Notes under the pieces: generated by a model
Database searches by the model: none
What the model saw: the letters and a program-made list of their open reading frames with translations, nothing else
Told to the model about the DNA's origin: nothing
Assembly: GCF_027744825.2 (NCBI RefSeq)
Contig: NC_071339.1
Coordinates: 27,575,501-27,639,500 of the forward strand
From: Synchiropus splendidus
Taxonomy: Eukaryota; Chordata; Actinopteri; Syngnathiformes; Callionymidae
Direction of reading: 5' to 3'
Length of the DNA stretch: 64,000 nt
Shown: piece after piece, positions 14,301 to 29,165 of the stretch
Layout of the letters: every line of letters starts with the position of its first letter
Position numbering within the stretch: the first letter of the stretch is position 1
Made by a program: the position numbers and the translations under genes

Positions 14301-17300
14301 ACTACGAGAAAGACCCTTTCTGCTATAGTGGGAGGTGAAAATTTCATGTTCTGAAGCTTCCCTGCAAAGTTATGGCACAAAGGAGAAAACGCGTTTTCAG
14401 CCTGAGATAAGGTGGGTTCCGGAACGGCAAAAAAAAAAAATGTTGATAACTTTTGAAAAACACTGCAGACAGCTTAGATTTGATGTGCAACTACTAGAAA
14501 GACCCCTTCTGCTCGAGTGGGAGGTCAAATTTTCATGTTCTGAAGCTTCCCTGCCAAGTTATGGCAAAATGCGTAAAACGTGTTTTCAGGCTGAGATAAG
14601 GTCGATTCCGGAACGCCAAACATAAAAATGTTGCTAACTTTAGAAAAACACTTCAGACAGCTTAGATTTGATTTGCAACTACTAGAAAGACCCTTTCTGC
14701 TACAGCGGGTGGTGAAATTTTCATGTTCTGAAGGTTCCCTGCAAAGTTATGGCACAATGCGTAAAACGCGATTTCAGCCTGAGATAAGGTCGATTCCGGA
14801 ATGCCAAACATAAAAATGTTGATAACTTTGACATAACACTTCAGAGAGCTTACAATTGATGTGCAACTACGAGAAAGACCCTTTCTGATATAGTCGGAGG
14901 TAACAATTTCATGTTCTGAAGCTTCCCTGCAAAGTTATGGGACAATGCGAAAAATGCGTTTTCAGCCTGAGATAAGGTCATTTACGGAACGCCAAACATA
15001 AAAATGTTGATAACTTTGGAAAAACAATTCAGACAGCTTAGATTTGATGTGCAACTACGAGAAAGACCGTTTCTGCTATAGTGGGTGGTGAAATTTTCAT
15101 GTTCTGAAGCTTCCCCGCAAAGTTATGGCAAAATGCGTAAAACGCGTTTTCAGCCTGAGATAAGGTCGATTCCGGAACGCCAAACATAAAAATGTTGATA
15201 ACTTGGGAAAAACACTTCAGACAGCTTAGATTTGATGTGGAACTACTAGAAAGACCCTTTCTGCTATAGTGGGTGGTGAAATTTTCATGTTCTGAAGCTT
15301 CCCTGCAAAGTTATTGTAAAATGCGTAAAACGCGTTTTCAGCCTGAGATAAGGTGGGTTCCGGAACGCCAAACATAAAAATGTTGATAACTTAGGAAAAA
15401 CACTTCATACAGCTTAGATTTGATGTGCAACTACTAGAAAGAACGTTTCTGCTATAGTGGGAGGTGAAAATTTCATGTTCTGAAGCTTCCCTGCAAAGTT
15501 ATGGCACAATCCAGAAAACGCGTTTTCAGCCTGAGATAAGGTCAATTACGGAACGCCAAACATAAAAATGGTGATAACTTTGGATAAACAATTCAGACAG
15601 CTTACATTTGATGTGCAACTACGAGAAAGACCGTTTCTGCTATAGTGGGTGGTGAAATTTTCATGTTCAGAAGCTTCCCTGCAAAGTAATGGGACAATGC
15701 GAAAAACGCGTTTTCAGCCTGAGATAAGGTCGATTCCGGAACGCCAAACATAAAAAAGTTGATAACTTGTGAAAAACACTTCAGACAGCTTAGATTTGAT
15801 GTGCAACTACGAGAAAGACCGTTTCTGCTATAGTGGGAGGTGAAATTTTCATGTTCTGAAGCTTCCCTGCAAAGTTATGGCACAATGCAGAAAACGCGTT
15901 TTCAGCCTGAGATAAGGTCAATTACGGAACGCCAAACATAAAAATGGTGATAACTTTGGAAAAACAATTCAGACAGCTTAAATTTGATGTGCAACTACTA
16001 GAAAGACCCTTTCTGATATAGTGGGTGGTGAAAATTTCATGTTCTGAAGTTTGCCTGCAAAGTTATGGCACAAAGCAGAAAACGCGTTTTCAGCCTGAGA
16101 TAAGGTGGGTTCCGGAACGGCAGAAAAAAAATGTGGATAACTTTGGAAAAACACTGCAGACAGCTTAGATTTGATGTGCAACAACGAGAAATAACGTTTC
16201 TGCTATAATGGGGCGTGAAATTTACATGTTCTGAAGTTTTATGCAAAGTTATGGCACAATGCGTAAAACACGTTTTCAGCCTGAGATAAGGTCGATTCCG
16301 GAACGCCAAACATAAAAATGTTGATAACTTATGAAAAACACTTCAGAGAGCTTAGATTTGATGTGCAACTACTAGAAAGAAGGTTTCTGCTATAGTGGGA
16401 GGTGAAAATTTCATGTTCTAAAGCTTCCCTGCATAGTTATGGCACAATGCGTAAAACGCGTTTTCAGCCTAGGATAAGGTTGATTCCGGAACGCCAAACA
16501 TAAAAATGTTGATAACTTTGGAAAAACACTTCAGACAGCTTAGGTTTGATGTACAATGACTAGAAAGACCCTTTCTCCTGTAGTGGGAGGTGAAAATTTC
16601 ATGTTCTGAAGCTTTATGCAAAGTTATGGCACAATGTGTAAAACACGTTTTCAGCCTGAGATAAGGTCGATTCCGGAACGGCAAACCTAAAAATGTAGAT
16701 AACTTAGGAAAAACACTTCAGACAGCTGAGATTTGATGTGCAACTACTAGAAAGATCCATTCTGATTTAGTGGGAAGTGAAAAGTCCATGTTCTGAAGCT
16801 TCCCTGCAAAGTTATGGCACAATGCAGAAAACACGTTTTCAGCCTGAGATAAGGTGGGTTCCGGAACGACAAACATAAAAGTCTTGATAACTTTGGAAAA
16901 ACACTTCAGACAGCTTAGATTTGATATGCAATTACTAGAAAGACAATTTCTGCTACAGTGGGAGGTTAAAATTTCATGTTCTGAAGCTTCCCTGCAAAGT
17001 TTTGGCACAATGCAGTAAACCCGTTTTCAGCCTGAGATAAGGTTGGTTCCGGAACGCCAAACATAAAAAGGATGATAACTTTGGAAAAACACTTCAGACA
17101 GCTTACATTTGATGTGCAACGACTAGAAAGACCCTTTCTGCTATAGTGGGAGGAGAAAATTTCATGTTCTTAAGCTTCCCTGCATAGTTATGGCACAATG
17201 CAGAAAACGCGTTTTCAGTCTGAGATAACATGGGTTCAGAAACGCCAAACATAAAAATGTTGATAACTTAGGAAAAACACTTCAGACAGCTTAGATTTGA

Positions 17301-20300
17301 TGTGCAACTGCTAGAAAGACCATTTCTGCTCTCGTGGGAGGTGAAAATTTCATGTTCTGAAGCTTCCCTGCAAAGTTATGGCACAATGCAGAAAACGCGT
17401 TTTCAGCCGGAGATAAGGTGGGTTCCGGAACGCCAACCATAAAAATGTTGATAACTTTGGAAAAACATTTCAGACAGCTTAGATTTGATCTGCAACTACT
17501 AGAAAGTCTCTTTCTGCTATTGTGGGAGGTGAAAATTTCATGTTCTGAAGCTTTATGCAAAGTTATGGCACAATGCGTAAAACGCGTTTTCAGCCTGAGA
17601 TAAGGTCGATTCCGGAAGGCCAAACATAAAAATGGTGATAACTTTGGAAAAACACTTCAGACAGCTTAGATTTGATGTGCAACGACTAGAGAGTCCCATT
17701 CTCTTATAGTGGGAGGTGAAAATTTCATGTTCTGAAGCTTCCCTGCAAAGTTATGGCATAATGCAGAAAACGAGTTTTCAGCCTGAGATAAGGGCGATTC
17801 TCGAACGCCAAACATAAAAATGGTGATAACTTTGGAAAAACAATTCAGACAGCTTAAGTTTGATGTGCAACTACGAGAAAGACCCTTTCTGCTATAGTGG
17901 GAGGTGAAAATTTCATGTTCTGAAGCTTCCCTGCAAAGTTATGGCACAAAGGAGAAAACGCGTTTTCAGCCTGAGATAAGGTGGGTTCCGGAACGGCAAA
18001 AAAAAAAAATGTTGATAACTTTTGAAAAACACTGCAGACAGCTTAGATTTGATGTGCAACTACTAGAAAGACCCCTTCTGCTCGAGTGGGAGGTCAAATT
18101 TTCATGTTCTGAAGCTTCCCTGCCAAGTTATGGCAAAATGCGTAAAACGTGTTTTCAGGCTGAGATAAGGTCGATTCCGGAACGCCAAACATAAAAATGT
18201 TGCTAACTTTAGAAAAACACTTCAGACAGCTTAGATTTGATTTGCAACTACTAGAAAGACCCTTTCTGCTACAGCGGGTGGTGAAATTTTCATGTTCTGA
18301 AGGTTCCCTGCAAAGTTATGGCACAATGCGTAAAACGCGATTTCAGCCTGAGATAAGGTCGATTCCGGAATGCCAAACATAAAAATGTTGATAACTTTGA
18401 CATAACACTTCAGAGAGCTTACAATTGATGTGCAACTACGAGAAAGACCCTTTCTGATATAGTCGGAGGTAACAATTTCATGTTCTGAAGCTTCCCTGCA
18501 AAGTTATGGGACAATGCGAAAAATGCGTTTTCAGCCTGAGATAAGGTCATTTACGGAACGCCAAACATAAAAATGTTGATAACTTTGGAAAAACAATTCA
18601 GACAGCTTAGATTTGATGTGCAACTACGAGAAAGACCGTTTCTGCTATAGTGGGTGGTGAAATTTTCATGTTCTGAAGCTTCCCCGCAAAGTTATGGCAA
18701 AATGCGTAAAACGCGTTTTCAGCCTGAGATAAGGTCGATTCCGGAACGCCAAACATAAAAATGTTGATAACTTGGGAAAAACACTTCAGACAGCTTAGAT
18801 TTGATGTGGAACTACTAGAAAGACCCTTTCTGCTATAGTGGGTGGTGAAATTTTCATGTTCTGAAGCTTCCCTGCAAAGTTATTGTAAAATGCGTAAAAC
18901 GCGTTTTCAGCCTGAGATAAGGTGGGTTCCGGAACGCCAAACATAAAAATGTTGATAACTTAGGAAAAACACTTCAGACAGCTTAGATTTGATGTGCAAC
19001 TGCTAGAAAGAACCTTTCTGCTATAGTGGGCTGTGAAAATTTCATGTTCTGAAGATTCCCTGCAAAGTTTTGGCACAATGCGTAAAACACGTTTTCAGCC
19101 TGAGATATGGTCGATTCCGGAACGGCAAACATAAAAATGTTGATAACTTTGGAAAAACACTTCATACAGCTTAGATTTGATGTGCAACTACTAGAAAGAA
19201 CGTTTCTGCTATAGTGGGAGGTGAAAATTTCATGTTCTAAAGCTTCCCTGCATAGTTATGGCACAATGCGTAAAACGCGTTTTCAGCCTAGGATAAGGTT
19301 GATTCCGGAACGCCAAACATAAAAATGTTGATAACTTTGGAAAACCAATTCAGACAGCTTAGATTTGATGTGCAACTACGAGAAATATCCTTTCTGACAT
19401 AGTGGGAGGTGAAAATTTCATGTTCTGAAGCTTCCCTGCAAAGTTATGGCACAATCCAGAAAACGCGTTTTCAGCCTGAGATAAGGTCAATTACGGAACG
19501 CCAAACATAAAAATGGTGATAACTTTGGATAAACAATTCAGACAGCTTACATTTGATGTGCAACTACGAGAAAGACCGTTTCTGCTATAGTGGGTGGTGA
19601 AATTTTCATGTTCAGAAGCTTCCCTGCAAAGTAATGGGACAATGCGAAAAACGCGTTTTCAGCCTGAGATAAGGTCGATTCCGGAACGCCAAACATAAAA
19701 AAGTTGATAACTTGTGAAAAACACTTCAGACAGCTTAGATTTGATGTGCAACTACGAGAAAGACCGTTTCTGCTATAGTGGGAGGTGAAATTTTCATGTT
19801 CTGAAGCTTCCCTGCAAAGTTATGGCACAATGCAGAAAACGCGTTTTCAGCCTGAGATAAGGTCAATTACGGAACGCCAAACATAAAAATGGTGATAACT
19901 TTGGAAAAACAATTCAGACAGCTTAAATTTGATGTGCAACTACTAGAAAGACCCTTTCTGATATAGTGGGTGGTGAAAATTTCATGTTCTGAAGTTTGCC
20001 TGCAAAGTTATGGCACAAAGCAGAAAACGCGTTTTCAGCCTGAGATAAGGTGGGTTCCGGAACGGCAGAAAAAAAATGTGGATAACTTTGGAAAAACACT
20101 GCAGACAGCTTAGATTTGATGTGCAACAACGAGAAATAACGTTTCTGCTATAATGGGGCGTGAAATTTACATGTTCTGAAGTTTTATGCAAAGTTATGGC
20201 ACAATGCGTAAAACACGTTTTCAGCCTGAGATAAGGTCGATTCCGGAACGCCAAACATAAAAATGTTGATAACTTATGAAAAACACTTCAGAGAGCTTAG

Positions 20301-21810
20301 ATTTGATGTGCAACTACTAGAAAGAAGGTTTCTGCTATAGTGGGAGGTGAAAATTTCATGTTCTAAAGCTTCCCTGCATAGTTATGGCACAATGCGTAAA
20401 ACGCGTTTTCAGCCTAGGATAAGGTTGATTCCGGAACGCCAAACATAAAAATGTTGATAACTTTGGAAAAACACTTCAGACAGCTTAGGTTTGATGTACA
20501 ATGACTAGAAAGACCCTTTCTCCTGTAGTGGGAGGTGAAAATTTCATGTTCTGAAGCTTTATGCAAAGTTATGGCACAATGTGTAAAACACGTTTTCAGC
20601 CTGAGATAAGGTCGATTCCGGAACGGCAAACCTAAAAATGTAGATAACTTAGGAAAAACACTTCAGACAGCTGAGATTTGATGTGCAACTACTAGAAAGA
20701 TCCATTCTGATTTAGTGGGAAGTGAAAAGTCCATGTTCTGAAGCTTCCCTGCAAAGTTATGGCACAATGCAGAAAACACGTTTTCAGCCTGAGATAAGGT
20801 GGGTTCCGGAACGACAAACATAAAAGTCTTGATAACTTTGGAAAAACACTTCAGACAGCTTAGATTTGATATGCAATTACTAGAAAGACAATTTCTGCTA
20901 CAGTGGGAGGTTAAAATTTCATGTTCTGAAGCTTCCCTGCAAAGTTTTGGCACAATGCAGTAAACCCGTTTTCAGCCTGAGATAAGGTTGGTTCCGGAAC
21001 GCCAAACATAAAAAGGATGATAACTTTGGAAAAACACTTCAGACAGCTTACATTTGATGTGCAACGACTAGAAAGACCCTTTCTGCTATAGTGGGAGGAG
21101 AAAATTTCATGTTCTTAAGCTTCCCTGCATAGTTATGGCACAATGCAGAAAACGCGTTTTCAGTCTGAGATAACATGGGTTCAGAAACGCCAAACATAAA
21201 AATGTTGATAACTTAGGAAAAACACTTCAGACAGCTTAGATTTGATGTGCAACTGCTAGAAAGACCATTTCTGCTCTCGTGGGAGGTGAAAATTTCATGT
21301 TCTGAAGCTTCCCTGCAAAGTTATGGCACAATGCAGAAAACGCGTTTTCAGCCGGAGATAAGGTGGGTTCCGGAACGCCAACCATAAAAATGTTGATAAC
21401 TTTGGAAAAACATTTCAGACAGCTTAGATTTGATCTGCAACTACTAGAAAGTCTCTTTCTGCTATTGTGGGAGGTGAAAATTTCATGTTCTGAAGCTTTA
21501 TGCAAAGTTATGGCACAATGCGTAAAACGCGTTTTCAGCCTGAGATAAGGTCGATTCCGGAAGGCCAAACATAAAAATGGTGATAACTTTGGAAAAACAC
21601 TTCAGACAGCTTAGATTTGATGTGCAACGACTAGAGAGTCCCATTCTCTTATAGTGGGAGGTGAAAATTTCATGTTCTGAAGCTTCCCTGCAAAGTTATG
21701 GCATAATGCAGAAAACGAGTTTTCAGCCTGAGATAAGGGCGATTCTCGAACGCCAAACATAAAAATGGTGATAACTTTGGAAAAACAATTCAGACAGCTT
21801 AAGTTTGATG
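14300..21810 (+). repeat. Overlapping large duplications in the satellite (19- and 21-monomer offsets)
   Basis: Block 14300-15410 recurs at about 17869-18979 (offset 3569 bp, 19 monomers). Block 15470-17865 recurs at about 19415-21810 (offset 3945 bp, 21 monomers). Rare markers are shared at these offsets, including the oligo(A) expansions after GGAACGGCA near 14428 and 17997, and the GGCAGAAAAAAAATGTGG marker near 16119 and 20064. The two offsets differ by exactly two monomers, so extra monomers lie between the shared blocks. This is what unequal crossing-over leaves. Confidence 0.85.
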
Positions 21811-23825
21811 TGCAACTACTAGAAAGACCCTTTCTGCTATAGTGGGAGGTGAAAGTTTCATGTTCTGAAGCTTCCCTGCAAAGTTATTGCACAATGCAGA
21901 AAACGCAATTTCAAACTGAGATTAGGTCGATTCCGGAACGCCAAACATAAAAATGTTGATAACTTTGGAAAAACACTTAAGGCAGGTTAGATTTGATGTG
22001 CAACTACGAGAAAGACCCTTTCTGCTATAGTGGGGGGTGAAATTGTCATGTTCTGAAGCTTCCCTGCAAAGTTATGGCACAATGCAGAAAACGCGTTTTC
22101 AGTCTGAGATAAGGTCGATTCCGGAACGCCAAACATAAAAATGTTGATAACTTTGGAAAAACACTTCAGACAGCTTAGGTTTGATGTACAACGACTAGAA
22201 AGACCCTTTCTCCTGTAGTGGGAGGTGAAAATTTCATGTTCTGAAGCTTTATGCAAAGTTATGGCACAATGTGTAAAACACGTTTTCAGCCTGAGATAAG
22301 GTCGATTCCGGAACGGCAAACCTAAAAATGTAGATAACTTAGGAAAAACACTTCAGACAGCTGAGATTTGATGTGCAACTACTAGAAAGATCCATTCTGA
22401 TTTAGTGGGAAGTGAAAAGTCCATGTTCTGAAGCTTCCCTGCAAAGTTATGGCACAATGCAGAAAACACGTTTTCAGCCTGAGATAAGGTGGGTTCCGGA
22501 ACGCCAAACATAAAAGTCTTGATAACTTTGGAAAAACACTTCAGACAGCTTAGATTTGATATGCAATTACTAGAAAGACAATTTCTGCTACAGTGGGAGG
22601 TTAAAATTTCATGTTCTGAAGCTTCCCTGCAAAGTTTTGGCACAATGCAGAAAACCCGTTTTCAGCCTGAGATAAGGTTGGTTCCGGAACGCCAAACATA
22701 AAAAGGATGATAACTTTGGAAAAACACTTCAGACAGCTTACATTTGATGTGCAACGACTAGAAAGACCCTTTCTGCTATAGTGGGAGGAGAAAATTTCAT
22801 GTTCTTAAGCTTCCCTGCATAGTTATGGCACAATGCAGAAAACGCGTTTTCAGTCTGAGATAACATGGGTTCAGAAACGCCAAACATAAAAATGCTGATA
22901 ACTTAGAAAAAACACTTCAGACAGCTTAGATTTGATGTGCAACTGCTAGAAAGACCATTTCTGCTCTCGTGGGAGGTGAAAATTTCATGTTCTGAAGCAT
23001 CCCTGCAAAGTTATGGCACAATGCAGAAAACGCGTTTTCAGCCGGAGATAAGGTGGGTTCCGGAACGCCAACCATAAAAATGTTGATAACTTTGGAAAAA
23101 CATTTCAGACAGCTTAGATTTGATCTGCAACTACTAGAAAGTCTCTTTCTGCTATTGTGGGAGGTGAAAATTTCATGTTCTGAAGCTTTATGCAAAGTTA
23201 TGGCACAATGCGTAAAACGCGTTTTCAGCCTGAGATAAGGTCGATTCCGGAAGGCCAAACATAAAAATGGTGATAACTTTGGAAAAACACTTCAGACAGC
23301 TTAGATTTGATGTGCAACGACGAGAGAGTCCCATTCTCTTATAGTGGGAGGTGAAAATTTCATGTTCTGAAGCTTCCCTGCAAAGTTATGGCATAATGCA
23401 GAAAACGAGTTTTCAGCCTGAGATAAGGGCGATTCTCGAACGCCAAACATAAAAATGGTGATAACTTTGGAAAAACAATTCAGAGAGTTTAAGTTTGATG
23501 TGCAACTACTAGAAAGACCCTTTCTGCTATAGTGGGAGGTGAAAGTTTCATGTTCTGAAGCTTCCCTGCAAAGTTATTGCACAATGCAGAAAACGCGATT
23601 TCAAACTGAGATTAGGTCGATTCCGGAACGCCAAACATAAAAATGTTGATAACTTTGGAAAAACACTTAAGGCAGGTTAGATTTGATGTGCAACTACGAG
23701 AAAGACCCTTTCTGCTATAGTGGGGGGTGAAATTGTCATGTTCTGAAGCTTCCCTGCAAAGTTATGGCACAATGCAGAAAACGCGTTTTCAGTCTGAGAT
23801 AAGGTCGATTCCGGAACGCCAAACA
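20450..23825 (+). repeat. 9-monomer tandem duplication, 1690 bp, two copies
   Basis: Markers repeat with an offset of 1690 bp, nine monomers: the monomer with TTTCTCCTGTAGTGG at about 20518 and 22208, the one with CATTCTGATTTAGTGGG at about 20702 and 22392, and the CTCTCGTGGGAGG marker at about 21274 and 22964. The copies differ by a few substitutions only. Confidence 0.85.
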
Positions 23826-24789
23826 TAAAAATGTTGATAACTTTAACAAAACACTTCAGACAGCTTAGATTTGATGTGCAACTACGAGAAAGACCGTTTC
23901 TGCTATAGTGGGTGGTGAAATTTTCACGTTCTGAAGCTTCCCTGCATAGTTATGGCACAATGCGTAAAACGCTTTTTCAGCCTAGGATAAGGTTGATTCC
24001 GGAACGCCAAACATAAAAATGTTGATAACTTTGGAAAACCAATTCAGACAGCTTAGATTTGATGTGCAACTACGAGAAATATCCTTTCTGACATAGTGGG
24101 AGGTGAAAATTTCATGTTCTGAAGCTTCCCTGCAAAGTTATGGCACAATCCAGAAAACGCGTTTTCAGCCTGAGATAAGGTCAATTACGGAACGCCAAAC
24201 ATAAAAATGGTGATAACTTTGGAAAAATAATTCAGACAGCTTAAATTTGATGTGCAACTACTAGAAAGACCCTTTCTGATATAGTGGGAGGTGAAAATTT
24301 CATGTTCTGAAGCTTCCCTGCAAAGTTATGGCACAAAGCAGAAAACGCGTTTTCAGCCTGAGATAAGGTGGGTTCCGGAACCGCAAAAAAAAAAATGTTG
24401 ATAACTTTGGAAAAACACTGCAGACAGCTTAGATTTGATGTGCAACTACGAGAAATATCCTTTCTGACATAGTGGGAGGTGAAAATTTCATGTTCTGAAG
24501 CTTCCCTGCAAAGTTATGGCACAATCCAGAAAACGCATTTTCAGCCTGAGATAAGGTCAATTACGGAACGCCAAACATAAAAATGGTGATAACTTTGGAA
24601 AAACAATTCAGACAGCTTAAATTTGATGTGCAACTACGAGAAAGACCCTTTCTGAAATAGTGGGAGGTAATAATTTCATGTTCTGAAGCTTCCCTGCAAA
24701 GTAATGGGACAATGCGAAAAATGCGTTTTCAGCCTGAGATAAGGTCAATTACGGAACGCCAAACATAAAAATGGTGATAACTTTGGATA

Positions 24790-27700
24790 AACAATTCAGA
24801 CAGCTTACATTTGATGTGCAACTACGAGAAAGACCGTTTCTGCTATAGTGGGTGGTGAAATTTTCATGTTCAGAAGCTTCCTTGCAAAGTAATGGGACAA
24901 TGCGAAAAACGCGTTTTCAGCCTGAGATAAGGTCGATTCCGGAACGCCAAACATAAAAAAGTTGATAACTTGTGAAAAACACTTCAGACAGCTTAGATTT
25001 GATGTGCAACTACGAGAAAGACCGTTTCTGCTATAGTGGGAGGTGAAATTTTCATGTTCTGAAGCTTCCCTGCAAAGTTATGGCACAATGCAGAAAACGC
25101 GTTTTCAGCCTGAGACAAGGTCAATTACGGAACACCAAACATAAAAATGGTGATAACTTTGGAAAAACAATTCAGACAGCTTAAATTTGATGTGCAACTA
25201 CTAGAAAGACCCTTTCTGATATAGTGGGTGGTGAAAATTTCATGTTCTGAAGTTTGCCTGCAAAGTTATGGCACAAAAGCAGAAAACGCGTTTTCAGCCT
25301 GAGATAAGGTGGGTTCCGGAACGGCAGAAAAAAAATGTTGATAACTTTGGAAAAACACTGCAGACAGCTTAGATTTGATGTGCAACTACTAGAAAGACCC
25401 TGTCTGCTATAGTCGGAGGTGAAATTTTCATGTTCTGAAGGTTCCCTGCAAAGTTAGGGCACAATGCGTAAAACGCGATTTCAGCCTGAGATAATGTGAG
25501 TTCCAGAACGCCAAACATAAAAATGTTGATAACTTTGGAAAAACAATTCAGACAGCTTAGACTTGATGTGCAACAACGAGAAATAACGTTTCTGCTATAA
25601 TGGGGCGTGAAATTTACATGTTCTGAAGTTTTATGCAAAGTTATGGCACAATGCGTAAAACACGTTTTCAGCCTGAGATAAGGTCGATTCCGGAACGCCA
25701 AACATAAAAATGTTGATAACTTATGAAAAACACTTCAGAGAGCTTAGATTTGATGTGCAACTACTAGAAAGAACGTTTCTGCTATAGTGGGAGGTGAAAA
25801 TTTCATGTTCTAAAGCTTCCCTGCATAGTTATGGCACAATGCGTAAAACGCGTTTTCAGCCTAGGATAAGGTTGATTCTGGAACGCCAAACATAAAAATG
25901 TTGATAACTTTGGATAAACACTTCAGACAGCTTAGGTTTGATGTGCAACTACGAGAAAGACCGTTTCTGCTATAGTGGGTGGTGAAATTTTCATGTTCAG
26001 AAGCTTCCTTGCAAAGTAATGGGACAATGCGAAAAACGCGTTTTCAGCCTGAGATTAGGTCGATTCCGGAACGCCAAACATAAAAAAGTTGATAACTTGT
26101 GAAAAACACTTCAGACAGCTTAGATTTGATGTGCAACTACGAGAAAGACCGTTTCTGCTATAGTGGGAGGTGAAATTTTCATGTTCTGAAGCTTCCCTGC
26201 AAAGTTATGGCACAATGCAGAAAACGCGTTTTCAGCCTGAGATAAGGTCAATTACGGAACGCCAAACATAAAAATGGTGATAACTTTGGAAAAACAATTC
26301 AGACAGCTTAAATTTGATGTGCAACTACTAGAAAGACCCTTTCTGATATAGTGGGTGGTGAAAATTTCATGTTCTGAAGTTTGCCTGCAAAGTTATGGCA
26401 CAAAAGCAGAAAACGCGTTTTCAGCCTGAGATAAGGTGGGTTCCGGAACGGCAGAAAAAAAATGTTGATAACTTTGGAAAAACACTGCAGACAGCTTAGA
26501 TTTGATGTGCAACTACTAGAAAGACCCTTTCTGCTATAGTCGGAGGTGAAATTTTCATGTTCTGAAGGTTCCCTGCAAAGTTAGGGCACAATGCGTAAAA
26601 CGCGATTTCAGCCTGAGATAATGTGAGTTCCAGAACGCCAAACATAAAAATGTTGATAACTTTGGAAAAACAATTCAGACAGCTTAGACTTGATGTGCAA
26701 CAACGAGAAATAACGTTTCTGCTATAATGGGGCGTGAAATTTACATGTTCTGAAGTTTTATGCAAAGTTATGGCACAATGCGTAAAACACGTTTTCAGCC
26801 TGAGATAAGGTCGATTCCGGAACGCCAAACATAAAAATGTTGATAACTTATGAAAAACACTTCAGAGAGCTTAGATTTGATGTGCAACTACTAGAAAGAA
26901 CGTTTCTGCTATAGTGGGAGGTGAAAATTTCATGTTCTAAAGCTTCCCTGCATAGTTATGGCACAATGCGTAAAACGCGTTTTCAGCCTAGGATAAGGTT
27001 GATTCTGGAACGCCAAACATAAAAATGTTGATAACTTTGGAAAAACACTTCAGACAGCTTAGGTTTGATGTACAACGACTACAAAGACCCTTTCTCCTGT
27101 AGTGGGAGGTGAAAATTTCATGTTCTGAAGCTTTATGCAAAGTTATGGCACAATGTGTAAAACACGTTTTCAGCCTGAGATAAGGTCGATTCCGGAACGG
27201 CAAACCTAAAAATGTAGATAACTTAGGAAAAACACTTCAGACAGCTGAGATTTGATGTGCAACTACTAGAAAGATCCATTCTGATATAGTGGGAAGTGAA
27301 AAGTCCATGTTCTGAAGCTTCCCTGCAAAGTTATGGCACAATGCAGAAAACACGTTTTCAGCCTGAGATAAGGTGGGTTCCGGAACGCCAAACATAAAAG
27401 TCTTGATAACTTTGGAAAAACACTTCAGACAGCTTAGATTTGATATGCAATTACTAGAAAGACCATTTCTGCTACAGTGGGAGGTGAAAATTTCATGTTC
27501 TAAAGCTTCCCTGCATAGTTATGGCACAATGCGTAAAACGCGTTTTCAGCCTAGGATAAGGTTGATTCTGGAACGCCAAACATAAAAATGTTGATAACTT
27601 TGGATAAACACTTCAGACAGCTTAGGTTTGATGTGCAACTACGAGAAAGACCGTTTCTGCTATAGTGGGTGGTGAAATTTTCATGTTCAGAAGCTTCCTT

Positions 27701-29165
27701 GCAAAGTAATGGGACAATGCGAAAAACGCGTTTTCAGCCTGAGATTAGGTCGATTCCGGAACGCCAAACATAAAAAAGTTGATAACTTGTGAAAAACACT
27801 TCAGACAGCTTAGATTTGATGTGCAACTACGAGAAAGACCGTTTCTGCTATAGTGGGAGGTGAAATTTTCATGTTCTGAAGCTTCCCTGCAAAGTTATGG
27901 CACAATGCAGAAAACGCGTTTTCAGCCTGAGATAAGGTCAATTACGGAACGCCAAACATAAAAATGGTGATAACTTTGGAAAAACAATTCAGACAGCTTA
28001 AATTTGATGTGCAACTACTAGAAAGACCCTTTCTGATATAGTGGGTGGTGAAAATTTCATGTTCTGAAGTTTGCCTGCAAAGTTATGGCACAAAAGCAGA
28101 AAACGCGTTTTCAGCCTGAGATAAGGTGGGTTCCGGAACGGCAGAAAAAAAATGTTGATAACTTTGGAAAAACACTGCAGACAGCTTAGATTTGATGTGC
28201 AACTACTAGAAAGACCCTTTCTGCTATAGTCGGAGGTGAAATTTTCATGTTCTGAAGGTTCCCTGCAAAGTTAGGGCACAATGCGTAAAACGCGATTTCA
28301 GCCTGAGATAATGTGAGTTCCAGAACGCCAAACATAAAAATGTTGATAACTTTGGAAAAACAATTCAGACAGCTTAGACTTGATGTGCAACAACGAGAAA
28401 TAACGTTTCTGCTATAATGGGGCGTGAAATTTACATGTTCTGAAGTTTTATGCAAAGTTATGGCACAATGCGTAAAACACGTTTTCAGCCTGAGATAAGG
28501 TCGATTCCGGAACGCCAAACATAAAAATGTTGATAACTTATGAAAAACACTTCAGAGAGCTTAGATTTGATGTGCAACTACTAGAAAGAACGTTTCTGCT
28601 ATAGTGGGAGGTGAAAATTTCATGTTCTAAAGCTTCCCTGCATAGTTATGGCACAATGCGTAAAACGCGTTTTCAGCCTAGGATAAGGTTGATTCTGGAA
28701 CGCCAAACATAAAAATGTTGATAACTTTGGAAAAACACTTCAGACAGCTTAGGTTTGATGTACAACGACTACAAAGACCCTTTCTCCTGTAGTGGGAGGT
28801 GAAAATTTCATGTTCTGAAGCTTTATGCAAAGTTATGGCACAATGTGTAAAACACGTTTTCAGCCTGAGATAAGGTCGATTCCGGAACGGCAAACCTAAA
28901 AATGTAGATAACTTAGGAAAAACACTTCAGACAGCTGAGATTTGATGTGCAACTACTAGAAAGATCCATTCTGATATAGTGGGAAGTGAAAAGTCCATGT
29001 TCTGAAGCTTCCCTGCAAAGTTATGGCACAATGCAGAAAACACGTTTTCAGCCTGAGATAAGGTGGGTTCCGGAACGCCAAACATAAAAGTCTTGATAAC
29101 TTTGGAAAAACACTTCAGACAGCTTAGATTTGATATGCAATTACTAGAAAGACCATTTCTGCTAC
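24790..29165 (+). repeat. Nested 6-monomer (1127 bp) and 9-monomer (1690 bp) duplications
   Basis: About 24790-25912 is repeated at about 25917-27040 (offset 1127 bp, six monomers). About 25785-27474 is repeated at about 27475-29165 (offset 1690 bp, nine monomers). The marker GGGCACAATGCGTAAAACG preceded by TTA is at about 25455, 26582 and 28272. The second duplication therefore copied part of the first, so the 6-monomer event came earlier. Confidence 0.85.
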
